Assembly: GCA_002493835.1 (NCBI GenBank)
Contig: DLAA01000173.1
Span: forward strand, 36,245 to 62,054
Length of the DNA: 25,810 nt
From: Lachnospiraceae bacterium UBA7060
GTDB taxonomy: Bacteria > Bacillota > Clostridia > Lachnospirales > Lachnospiraceae
Reading direction: 5' to 3'
Position numbers and translations under genes: made by a program. This document shows, in pieces, positions 1 to 7,717 of the stretch (positions are counted from its first letter, which is position 1; every line of letters begins with the position of its first letter). Below the pieces are notes generated by a model, which did no database searches, was not told the origin of the DNA, and was given only the letters and a program-made list of their open reading frames with translations.

Positions 1-1
1 G

Positions 2-526
2 GTGACGTCGGAAGGGCAGGCTGTGAATCTGCTCATGCGGGATATCGCAGATACCAGTAAACCGCCTGCGGTTATATCTGCAGCAGAACCGGAGATGATC
101 GTCTACAATGAGGGGCACCCTGTGGTCACAGAAGCGATGGAGCGTGCGTTTAACGAGTTGGCGCCAAGTGCGGGAGCATTGAGAAACGGGCAGAAGGAGA
201 CGTCTGGACAGGAGGAGAAAGCCGTGGAGCTGCTCCACAGACAGAGTGAGCAGACTGTCAGCGAAGAAACACTGCAAAAGTGGATGCAGACTTGGAAAAG
301 GGATGCGCAGATTAGAAATGCAGATGTGCAGAAGCGGGACAATGAGGAGAATCAGGTGACTGAGATAGTCCAGTCGAAGGTAAATGAGATGATGCTTAAG
401 CAGGATGAGGAGATCGGGCGGATCATCAGTCAGAACGTCAGACAGCAGCTCGATATGATGTCGGAGAAGGTATATGGGAAATTAGAGAGGCGCATGGACA
501 CTGAAAAACGGCGCAGGGGGTTGTAA
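2..526 (+). CDS. CIS-associated coiled-coil protein, probably 5'-truncated
   Basis: I do not recognise a named family. The reading frame is open to the window edge. The GTG at position 2 could be a start, but no ribosome binding site can be judged, so this is probably the C-terminal part of a longer protein. The visible 174 residues begin with a low-complexity, acidic stretch. From about residue 75 to the end they form a charged amphipathic helix rich in Glu, Gln, Lys and Arg. The end, KLERRMDTEKRRRGL, is a strongly basic helical tail. The stop codon (524-526) abuts the ATG of the CIS adaptor gene, so the two are co-translated or at least co-transcribed. By position this is a small structural or assembly component of the injection system. 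The role is inferred from context only. Confidence 0.6.
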   Translation: MTSEGQAVNLLMRDIADTSKPPAVISAAEPEMIVYNEGHPVVTEAMERAFNELAPSAGALRNGQKETSGQEEKAVELLHRQSEQTVSEETLQKWMQTWKRDAQIRNADVQKRDNEENQVTEIVQSKVNEMMLKQDEEIGRIISQNVRQQLDMMSEKVYGKLERRMDTEKRRRGL

Positions 527-2266
527 ATGGGATTGGATTTTACAAAATTTACGAGTGCGGTATCAGGTTCCATGACGACGGCAAAGGCGGCACTGTTCTT
601 TTTCTCTTCCAATGAAGAGAGCGTTGAGATGTCAGATTCAGGTTCCAATGCGGCAGGTGCGCTCTCAAGTCCGGGTATCGATACGATGGCGTTTGCCGAT
701 GCGGCGGGCATATGCGGCAGGACCAAACAACAGTTACAGAAGGTGGAGGATAAAATCAAGGCAGCGGTAGAAAAGGTTCATGATCTGGATAAAATGGCGG
801 TGCCCGGGCAGGTGACAGATATTAGGAATCCGGATAGGATCAATGATTCCACAAAAGTAAGTTTCCAATTTAATCCGGCCACGCTGCGAATCAGCGCTTC
901 CGGCGGCGGTATGGTGCCCGTCACAAGCTATGGATCAAAGGAGGGCGACAAGGAGGGGGATGAGGAGAGGCGTGGTTACAGTCAGGTAGATTACGGGCCG
1001 ATTGAGGAGAATGTCACGGTGGGATTCAAGGTGATATTTGACGCTGTAAAGAATACGGATGCTTTCCTTTGCGACAAATGGAATCTTGGTCCCACCAATC
1101 TGACCAAACATGGCGTGGATATCGGCAGAGGTGCCGTGTACACGGTTCGCCCGGTGGTGGAGGGATTTCTGGCATCCGTCAGAAACCGTGGCTCGAGACG
1201 GGTCGTCTTCCAGTGGGGCAGTATGCGTTATGGCGGTTTTTTGAACAAGGTGCAGTGCCGCTATACCATGTTTAATACAGTGGGGGAGCCAGTGCGGGCA
1301 GAGATCGATCTGTCTCTAACTGGCGGCTCTCACAATGATTACAATCATGTACGGGAGTGGGAAAAACGTTACGAGGCGTTCATGGAAGAAGCCACGGGCG
1401 GGGGAGAATGCAAGGGCAGCTTTGTCAATGTCGGCAGTGCGGTGACAGGCGGTGTTGAGAAAGCGTACATTTTGTTTCACGACAAGGCCAGGGATCCACA
1501 AATGGAGGGCGGAACTGTGAAAGGAAAAACAATCCTGAAAGCGCCGGTGTTTCAACAACTTTCAGATATGACATGGAAAATATCCAATGCCGCGAATGCG
1601 GTGACTGGTGCGGCGGGAGATCTTTCCGGTCTTACTGGCACAGCGAACAAGGCCGGATATGTCCCCGTAAAGATACAGTATAATCCCTCCGCCATCACAA
1701 TGTACAGCCGGAGTGGTGAAATCATTGACCGATACAATAATTCTGCAGGGACGCCAGGATCTACGCAGTATCAGCGAAATGCAATCCCTATGGAGACAGT
1801 GCTCTCCATGGAGCTGATTTTCGACGATTCGGTCAATTCCAATGCCTTTATGATGGATGCTGGTACAGGTTCGCCTACAGGTATGGTGAGAGCCGGAGAC
1901 AGCCTGATCAATCAGATAAAGGGCAGGGAATATTCCGTAGCGCCGATTTCGGAGTTGTTTGTGGCGGCTGCCGCGTCGGCATACAGCCGTATGGTTTGTG
2001 TGGTTTGGAATAAGATGGCGTTCTGGGGCGAGCTCTATGAGGTGGATGTGGAGTACACCATGTTTAACAATAAGGGGAATCCTGTCCGTTCCAAAGTCTC
2101 GATCCGTGTCCGGCAGGATGGGGAGGCGGACAAAGACGGCATCTCTGAAAAGGCGTGGCAGGAAGCATACAAAAATCTGCAAAAGGAGACACAAAAGCTT
2201 GCTGCCAACAGGAGCCTGACAAATTCCTCGGGGAATTTCCTCTCCTCAAATCTACTTAGCAGATAA
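527..2266 (+). CDS. Tandem-duplicated CIS tube/Afp7-type adaptor protein
   Basis: Likely a tube-to-baseplate adaptor of a contractile injection system, acting in the cytoplasm during assembly of the tail tip. The typical family opening, with an FNP motif after a beta-strand, appears twice: KVSFQFNPATLRIS near residues 110-123 and VKIQYNPSAITMYS near 381-394. Each is followed about 130-150 residues later by the same closing motif, YTMFNxxGxPVR (near 245-256 and 508-519). The protein therefore carries two copies of the domain (about 108-265 and 378-533) where Afp7-like proteins usually carry one. I see no C-terminal LysM domain; the tail is short and Ser/Asn/Leu-rich. A Ser/Gly/Ala-rich N-terminal region of about 100 residues precedes the first copy. 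The start ATG follows the upstream stop directly. The family call rests on recognisable motifs; the exact place in the particle is inferred. Confidence 0.8.
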   Translation: MGLDFTKFTSAVSGSMTTAKAALFFFSSNEESVEMSDSGSNAAGALSSPGIDTMAFADAAGICGRTKQQLQKVEDKIKAAVEKVHDLDKMAVPGQVTDIRNPDRINDSTKVSFQFNPATLRISASGGGMVPVTSYGSKEGDKEGDEERRGYSQVDYGPIEENVTVGFKVIFDAVKNTDAFLCDKWNLGPTNLTKHGVDIGRGAVYTVRPVVEGFLASVRNRGSRRVVFQWGSMRYGGFLNKVQCRYTMFNTVGEPVRAEIDLSLTGGSHNDYNHVREWEKRYEAFMEEATGGGECKGSFVNVGSAVTGGVEKAYILFHDKARDPQMEGGTVKGKTILKAPVFQQLSDMTWKISNAANAVTGAAGDLSGLTGTANKAGYVPVKIQYNPSAITMYSRSGEIIDRYNNSAGTPGSTQYQRNAIPMETVLSMELIFDDSVNSNAFMMDAGTGSPTGMVRAGDSLINQIKGREYSVAPISELFVAAAASAYSRMVCVVWNKMAFWGELYEVDVEYTMFNNKGNPVRSKVSIRVRQDGEADKDGISEKAWQEAYKNLQKETQKLAANRSLTNSSGNFLSSNLLSR

Positions 2267-2296
2267 ACGGAAGGTGAAGGAACAGTAAGGGAAAAG

Positions 2297-3418
2297 ATGG
2301 CGGCATATCAGTTCGATGTTCTGAAAAAAAAGTATAAAGCGTTCCAGCAGCCCATAGTGGTAGTGAAGGTGGGAGACAAGGCCGTGGGAGACAAAAAGGG
2401 GTATCCCGTATCCGACTTGGAGATTGACCTCACCTGCGGCTATGAGGCATCCGTGGCAGAGTTTTCTCTATACAATGTCTACAATAAGGCAGCCGCCTCG
2501 TTTGATGCGGCAGACACGCTAAAAAAGTATATTGCGCTGGGAGCAAAGACGGAAATTGCGCTGGGATATGGTGTTTTGGCGACAGTCATATTCGTGGGTG
2601 TTATCACGCGGGTGAGTTACCGGCACGAGATAAACGAAATCCCCTGTATCCGGATCAGCGCGATGGATGTCAAGGGGGTCATGATGGCCGGCACCTATTC
2701 CAGGCAGCTTAAAGCAGGCAGCTATGCAGCGGCAGTGAGGGAGATTTTCCAGAAAAGCGCCTATACCAATATGCAGGGCAGCGGCATTATCAGAGGCATA
2801 CAAGTGATGGACACACCGGATAAGATAACAGACAGGGACCGCAGCGTGGAGATGGCGGCGGAGAGCGATTATGAGTTTGTGGTGAAGGCGGCCAGGCGTT
2901 ACAATTACGAATTCTATACGGAATGTGGAAATGTCTTGTTTAGGAGAGCAAAGGCGGACAAGGACACCCGCATTGTGGTAAGTCCTGCCAGCGGCTTATA
3001 CAGTTTCGATATTTCCTATGACGTGACAGGGCTTGTCAATCAGGTGACAGTTCGTGCCACAGACGCGGGAAAGGCGAGAGTTATTACTTCGGGGGTCAAA
3101 AACAGGGCGCCCCTGCCTGGAAAAGTGAAGGCTCTGTTGAAGGGCAGCGAGAAGGTGTATGTCGATGTGTCAGCAGCTTCGATAGAGGAGACAGGATACC
3201 GGGCTGATTCTTTGATGGAAACTATTTCCTACCGCTTCGGATCTCTGGAATGTGAGGTTTTGGGTCTGCCGGAATATCTGCCGGGATATTTTATAGAGGT
3301 GTCCGGTGTGGGTGGAGGTGCCGACAACACATTCTATATCACCCGCACGGTTCACAGGCTGTCTAAGGATGGCAGATATACCGTGAAGCTGGAGGGCAAG
3401 GCATGTGGGAAAAAATGA
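2297..3418 (+). CDS. gp27/gpD-like baseplate hub protein
   Basis: A 373-residue protein of the phage late control gene D / VgrG N-terminal (gp27-like) family. It forms the trimeric hub between the inner tube and the central spike. Supporting features are: an N-terminal beta-rich domain with the segment VSDLEIDLTCGYEASVAEFS; a FVGVITRVSY strand typical of the family (FxGxI); a central helical section (AAAVREIFQKSAY); and the sequence ESDYEFVVKAARRYNYEFY, which matches the gpD signature of a helix followed by 'tyrosine-rich, then read as a rank of strands'. It lacks the C-terminal OB-fold and spike that fused Afp8/VgrG proteins carry; these lie in the next gene. It starts at ATG 2297 behind a short AAGG-containing site and lies 30 bases after the adaptor gene. 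Confidence 0.8.
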   Translation: MAAYQFDVLKKKYKAFQQPIVVVKVGDKAVGDKKGYPVSDLEIDLTCGYEASVAEFSLYNVYNKAAASFDAADTLKKYIALGAKTEIALGYGVLATVIFVGVITRVSYRHEINEIPCIRISAMDVKGVMMAGTYSRQLKAGSYAAAVREIFQKSAYTNMQGSGIIRGIQVMDTPDKITDRDRSVEMAAESDYEFVVKAARRYNYEFYTECGNVLFRRAKADKDTRIVVSPASGLYSFDISYDVTGLVNQVTVRATDAGKARVITSGVKNRAPLPGKVKALLKGSEKVYVDVSAASIEETGYRADSLMETISYRFGSLECEVLGLPEYLPGYFIEVSGVGGGADNTFYITRTVHRLSKDGRYTVKLEGKACGKK

Positions 3419-3445
3419 GAACAGGACAAGGAGGGAGAAGGGCGA

Positions 3446-4258
3446 ATGGGATTATATGACATCATGGATGAGATTGCCGCGAGGCAGGTGGTAAAGTCTG
3501 AGACTGGAGACAATCGTATGAATGGGGTCGTTTTGGGTGTTGTGAAATCCAATTACGAGAGCCAGATGCCGGGCAGGGTATGTGTGGAGATTACGGTCAG
3601 GGATACAGATGCGGATGAGCTTAGGTGGGCCAGGGTGGCGATGCCTGCAAGCGGCAAAGGCTGGGGACATTACTTTATGCCGGAGGTGGGAGATCAGGTG
3701 CTTTTAGCCTTTGAGAATGGCAGCATTGAGCGCCCGTATGTGATCGGCTGCATTCCTAAAGATTCCAACAAATTTCTTAAAAACTCCGTGGACGCTGATA
3801 ATCAATATAAGCGGATCGTCACCAGGAATGGCAATACACTGCAGTTTGAGGATGTGACATCTGGCGAAGGAGACAGGGACAAGATCTTTCTTTTTACGTC
3901 GGGGGAGAGCCACAAACTGGTTTTGGATAACGAGAGGGGAAAGATTTTGCTGGAGGATGAGAAGGGAGATAACGGTATAGAGATTCATACTGCCGCCGGC
4001 AATATCAGAGTAAAGGCAGAACATCAGCTGACGCTTGCCATCGGGAACAAGATAGAGCTGACTATGAACGGCGATACCGGCACAGTCAGCCTGAAATGCA
4101 ATAAGTGGAAGGTGGAGGCGGTCCAGAGCGCCGGTTTATCCGCAAACGGAAAGTTCCATATAAGCGGTGGCAATGTATCGATGGATGCGGCCTCAACGTT
4201 TAAACTTTCCAGCAGCGGGATTACGAGCCTGGGCGGATCACCGGTTATGATCGGCTGA
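3446..4258 (+). CDS. gp5/gpV-like central spike protein (OB-fold plus beta-helix)
   Basis: A 270-residue baseplate spike of the phage baseplate assembly protein V / VgrG gp5 family. It is the piercing tip mounted on the preceding hub. Residues about 27-110 form the OB-fold, with the family pattern GVVxGVV...PGRVCVEI...RWARVAMP...GWGHYFMPEVGDQVLLAFENG and IERPYVIG. Residues about 125-270 are short alternating strands (LQFEDV, KLVLDN, GKILLEDE, IEIHT, IRVKAEHQLTL, VSMDAAS) of the triple-stranded beta-helix type. The end is GGSPVMIG, a blunt tip typical of proteins that would be capped by a PAAR protein. No lysozyme domain is present and no PAAR gene follows. AAGGAGGGAG around 3428-3437 supports ATG 3446. 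It is separate from the hub, as in P2-like phages, and unlike the fused Afp8. Confidence 0.85.
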   Translation: MGLYDIMDEIAARQVVKSETGDNRMNGVVLGVVKSNYESQMPGRVCVEITVRDTDADELRWARVAMPASGKGWGHYFMPEVGDQVLLAFENGSIERPYVIGCIPKDSNKFLKNSVDADNQYKRIVTRNGNTLQFEDVTSGEGDRDKIFLFTSGESHKLVLDNERGKILLEDEKGDNGIEIHTAAGNIRVKAEHQLTLAIGNKIELTMNGDTGTVSLKCNKWKVEAVQSAGLSANGKFHISGGNVSMDAASTFKLSSSGITSLGGSPVMIG

Positions 4259-4260
4259 AG

Positions 4261-4266
4261 AAGGAG
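4261..4266 (+). promoter_or_regulatory. Ribosome binding site AAGGAG deciding the gp25 start
   Basis: AAGGAG lies 7 bases before ATG 4274. The upstream in-frame GTG at 4268 would leave only one base of spacing, so ATG 4274 is the better start. Confidence 0.6.
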
Positions 4267-4273
4267 AGTGGAA

Positions 4274-4720
4274 ATGAAAAAAAGTGCCTATTTGGGACGG
4301 GGAATGAAATTTCCGCCTCAGATCAATCCGGTAACAGGGCGATTTGTGACATCTGAGGATGATCAGAGTGTGAAGGAAAGTATTTATCTGATTCTCATGA
4401 CCCAGAAGGGGGAAAGGCTGATGCGGCCGGCATTCGGAAGCCATGCTTCGAGTTATGTGTTCTCAGAGGCGGATTTGACGATGTTAAACATGATGGCGTA
4501 CGAGTTGGAGAGAGACATCACCGCCAATGAGCCAAGAGTGGAGGATGCTGCAATTCAAATGGATTATGGGAGTAAACCCGGCTGTCTGCTCATTCATATC
4601 CGGTATACAGTGAGCGGAAGCAACACGCCGGAAAATATGGTTTTTCCCTTTTATCTGGGCAGGGAGCCTGAGGAAGAGAGTACAGCGTATGAGACAGTGG
4701 AAGACGACCCAGTCGAGTGA
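4274..4720 (+). CDS. gp25-like baseplate wedge protein (GPW_gp25 family, Afp9-like)
   Basis: A 148-residue member of the T4 gp25 / P2 gpW family. It initiates sheath polymerisation at the baseplate and has a lysozyme-like fold without catalytic activity. The central block carries the family pattern: VKESIYLILMTQKGERLMRPAFGS (an ILxTxxGER-MRPxFG motif), followed by the helix MLNMMAYELERDITANEPRVE (a conserved 'xEPR' element) and strands ending LLIHIRYTV. It is slightly longer than the usual 120-140 residues because of an acidic C-terminal tail that overlaps the next gene. The start is set at ATG 4274 by the AAGGAG site at 4261-4266; a GTG at 4268 is in frame but too close to it. The last 32 bases overlap the following baseplate gene, which implies translational coupling. 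Confidence 0.9.
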   Translation: MKKSAYLGRGMKFPPQINPVTGRFVTSEDDQSVKESIYLILMTQKGERLMRPAFGSHASSYVFSEADLTMLNMMAYELERDITANEPRVEDAAIQMDYGSKPGCLLIHIRYTVSGSNTPENMVFPFYLGREPEEESTAYETVEDDPVE

Positions 4721-7700
4721 TTACATCATAGATGGCAGAAGCAGGAGAGATATTCTGGATAAGATCAAGGATCTGGCGGCCTCCTATACCCCAGAATGGC
4801 AGTTTGATGAGCGGGACCCGGATATCGGTTCGGCGCTCGCTCTGCTCTTTGCTGACCAGATGCAGGAGAGTATCAGGCGTTACAATCTGTCGCTTGAGAG
4901 AGAGTATGCGGAGCTTATGAATATGTTTGGTATCTCTCTGCGGCCAGCCAGCCCTGCTCACAGCATTGTACGCTTGGATATGGTTCAGAATACTATACCA
5001 GGGCAGAAGCTGCACAGAGGAACAAAGTTTCTCGCCGAAGGGGAAAGCGGCATACCTATGGTGTTTGAAACGGCTTATGACAGCTATGTCACACAATCAC
5101 AAGTAAAGTCCCTGTTTATGGTGTCCGGCATTACGGGAAAGATGGTTCCCCTGAAAGGAAATTTTGAGCCGATAGCGTATATTCCTGACAATATGGAAAT
5201 TCGTTCAAAGCAGGAAGAGACAATTTTTACTCTTTTTGATTTTGGAGGAGAGGGTTATGGAAAAACGGGACTTTTGATGTACCATTCTCATCTCTTTGAC
5301 GAGGCAGATAACGATATATGGATGGATATGCCGGGATCTAATGGGCTTGCGCACGATATTTTAAAGGGAAGTTATCGGCTTTCTTACTACGGAGAAGAAG
5401 GGTTTTGTCAGATCACGGATATGCGGCTTAAACAGGACCGCTATTTGGTGTTTCGAAAAGAGAAGGCATGCCGCAAGGTGCTTTTTGAGGACAGCATGTA
5501 TGCCGCATTGCTGTTGGAGCCTGTGGGCGTGGTGGAAAAGAATGTCACGGTTTCCGATATCCGTTTTTGCGCTTCGGGCAAACCGGCTGCGGCAGAGTAT
5601 GTGCTGAGCGGTGACACGGAGTTGGATGCGGAGGTGTTCTATCCCTTTGGAAGGAGGCTGTCGCTTTTTAAGGAACTTTATATTGGGCATCGCTATTTTG
5701 CGAACCCGGGAGCAAGGGTGACAGTGGAGTTTCAGCTGTCCTTTGAAGACATTGTGGTGTCTGCACCTGGGAAAAGGGAGGAAGAGGAGCTGAAAGTGAT
5801 CAAGCGAAAGCCCGAAAGAGATGTGGCCGGAGCGGTGGCTGAGGTGTATGTCGATGAGGTTTCCTTTGCTTATTTTAACGGTACCGGCTGGAGGAAACTT
5901 ACATTGGAGACTCCTGGGGAATCCCTTTTCAGATGGAGTGAGCCGGGCGTCTGCAAGATCAGTTTTGTGTGTCCTGAGGACTGGCAGGAGTTGGAGACGG
6001 GAGGCTATACGGGGAAATGTATCCGGCTGCAGCTTTTGCGCTCAGACAACTGTTACTATCAGCCGTCCATGCATCATTGCCCGGTGATCCGGCATATGCG
6101 GATTGATTATAGCTATACCGATCACTTTATGCGGCCGCAGAAGCTTTTTAGTTTTCAGGGAAGCCGAAAGTGGGATATTACGGAGAGTTTGGCGCACAAT
6201 GAGATCTCGACGGTTCTTTTCAGGAGCAGCTACAGAGAGACTTCGCTTTATCTGGGGTTTGACAGGAAAATGGATGAGGGTCCGGTGGGACTGCTGTTTT
6301 GCCTGAGGGAGACCGGGTATGAGCAGAAGGCAAATCTTTCCTTTGCTTACTCTACCAGGGATGGATTTGCAAGGCTAAAACTGGTGGATCATACGGATGG
6401 TTTCAGTCACACAGGCACGATGCTCTTTATGCCGCCCACAGATTTGGCGGAGAGGACGATCGAAGGGCAGAAGGCTTTCTGGATCAGAATCACGGACAAG
6501 GATTTTTTCTGGGAGAAAAATCCGCCCTGTCGTCCGGTCATTGAAAAGATAGCGGTCAACGCGGTGGAAGTCGACAATATAGAGACGCTTCCGGAGGAGG
6601 ATTATTATTTCGATACATATGGGCCGGATATGAGTTTTCCCGTGGGAGCAATGAATATTTTGAGCATAGACGTCTGGGTCAATGAGACGGCGGAATTTAC
6701 TGACAGTGAGAGAAAGCGCTTTATGTTGGAGCATCCTTCTGCCATTCGCACGGAGCATGATCCACAGGGAAATATCAGTGAATTATATGTGAAGTGGAGT
6801 GAAGTGGACAATTTCGATCACTCCCGGCCGGGAGACCGCCATTTTGTTGTGGACCGGATGAATCACAGGCTCTGCTTCGGAGATGGGGTGAATGTGCGGA
6901 TACCGAAAAATACGGAGGGAATTGGTTTTAAGACGGTTGTGAAGTGCTGTGATGGTGTAAGGGCCAATGTGCCGGCGGGAAGCGTGAATGATACCAAGGG
7001 AAACGTGATGTTTGTGGAGAATATTCACAATCCTCTGCATGCCTTCGGAGGCATAGACAGGGAGACTATGGAAGAGGCTCTGCGGCGGGGAACCGGAATG
7101 CTAAACAGTCGGAACCGTCTCGTCAGTGCACTTGATTATGAACGCGAAGTGCTTGATTTTTTCCACGGTGTTTCCCAGGTGAAGGTAGTGACAGGGGTAC
7201 GCAGGGATGGGACAACGCAGGCCGGTTCTCTCTCTGTGGTGGTGCTGATGGAGGATTACAAGGATGGTTCCGGGTCTTTTTTCAATCTGAGAAATCGCTT
7301 AAGGGAGCACTTGCTCTCACGATGCGAGCTGACGGTGGATCCGGAGCTGTTGGAGATCGTGGAGCCTTTGTACGTGGAGGTATCCGTGGAGGTGTGGATC
7401 CAGACCACGGATGCGGCGGGCAGTTTTGAGGTGCAGCAGAATTTTATGAATATGCTGAAGGATTATTTTGATCCCGTGAAAAACAGCAGATGGGAGATTG
7501 GCGGCGGGATCACAGAAAGCCAGATCAGACTGCGGCTGAACATGGAGAAAGGCAGCGCGATGATTCGCAGGATTCTGGTTTCCGGCAGGTATCGGGATCA
7601 GGAAGGGCTGCACGAGGTGGAGCTTGAGAGTCTTGGCGGCAACCCATACATACTTATGGTGAGCGGGCAGCACAGAATACATTTTGCTGACAGCAGATGA
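4689..7700 (+). CDS. Large baseplate wedge protein, gp6/baseplate-J type (Afp11-like, TIGR02243-like)
   Basis: A 1003-residue baseplate assembly protein, the main ring-forming wedge of the CIS baseplate. The N-terminus shows the family motif FDERDPDIGSALALLFADQ (a 'DPG-xxLLExFA'-type element, here near residues 38-58), followed by LNMFG-type and RPASPA segments. The C-terminal third has the gp6/J core: FGDGVNVRIP near residue 730, a glycine-rich strand, GTGMLNSRNRLVSALDYEREV near 800-818, and the 'V-x-V-K-V' strands after it. The central 400 residues are a less conserved beta-rich insertion. AGGAAG sits about 12 bases before ATG 4689, inside the gp25 coding end. The stop codon overlaps the ATG at 7697 and precedes the next wedge gene closely. 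It pairs with the neighbouring 704-residue protein of the same superfamily. Confidence 0.88.
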   Translation: MRQWKTTQSSDYIIDGRSRRDILDKIKDLAASYTPEWQFDERDPDIGSALALLFADQMQESIRRYNLSLEREYAELMNMFGISLRPASPAHSIVRLDMVQNTIPGQKLHRGTKFLAEGESGIPMVFETAYDSYVTQSQVKSLFMVSGITGKMVPLKGNFEPIAYIPDNMEIRSKQEETIFTLFDFGGEGYGKTGLLMYHSHLFDEADNDIWMDMPGSNGLAHDILKGSYRLSYYGEEGFCQITDMRLKQDRYLVFRKEKACRKVLFEDSMYAALLLEPVGVVEKNVTVSDIRFCASGKPAAAEYVLSGDTELDAEVFYPFGRRLSLFKELYIGHRYFANPGARVTVEFQLSFEDIVVSAPGKREEEELKVIKRKPERDVAGAVAEVYVDEVSFAYFNGTGWRKLTLETPGESLFRWSEPGVCKISFVCPEDWQELETGGYTGKCIRLQLLRSDNCYYQPSMHHCPVIRHMRIDYSYTDHFMRPQKLFSFQGSRKWDITESLAHNEISTVLFRSSYRETSLYLGFDRKMDEGPVGLLFCLRETGYEQKANLSFAYSTRDGFARLKLVDHTDGFSHTGTMLFMPPTDLAERTIEGQKAFWIRITDKDFFWEKNPPCRPVIEKIAVNAVEVDNIETLPEEDYYFDTYGPDMSFPVGAMNILSIDVWVNETAEFTDSERKRFMLEHPSAIRTEHDPQGNISELYVKWSEVDNFDHSRPGDRHFVVDRMNHRLCFGDGVNVRIPKNTEGIGFKTVVKCCDGVRANVPAGSVNDTKGNVMFVENIHNPLHAFGGIDRETMEEALRRGTGMLNSRNRLVSALDYEREVLDFFHGVSQVKVVTGVRRDGTTQAGSLSVVVLMEDYKDGSGSFFNLRNRLREHLLSRCELTVDPELLEIVEPLYVEVSVEVWIQTTDAAGSFEVQQNFMNMLKDYFDPVKNSRWEIGGGITESQIRLRLNMEKGSAMIRRILVSGRYRDQEGLHEVELESLGGNPYILMVSGQHRIHFADSR

Positions 7701-7702
7701 CA

Positions 7703-7710
7703 GGGGAGGA
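7703..7710 (+). promoter_or_regulatory. Ribosome binding site GGGGAGGA deciding the second wedge start
   Basis: GGGGAGGA lies 7 bases before ATG 7718. The earlier in-frame ATG 7697, which forms ATGA with the upstream stop, has no visible binding site. This favours 7718. Confidence 0.6.
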
Positions 7711-7717
7711 GCAGTGT

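Noticed and set aside
4268..4273. GTG at 4268 as start of the gp25-like gene
   Set aside because: It lies one base after the AAGGAG site; ATG 4274 has the proper spacing.
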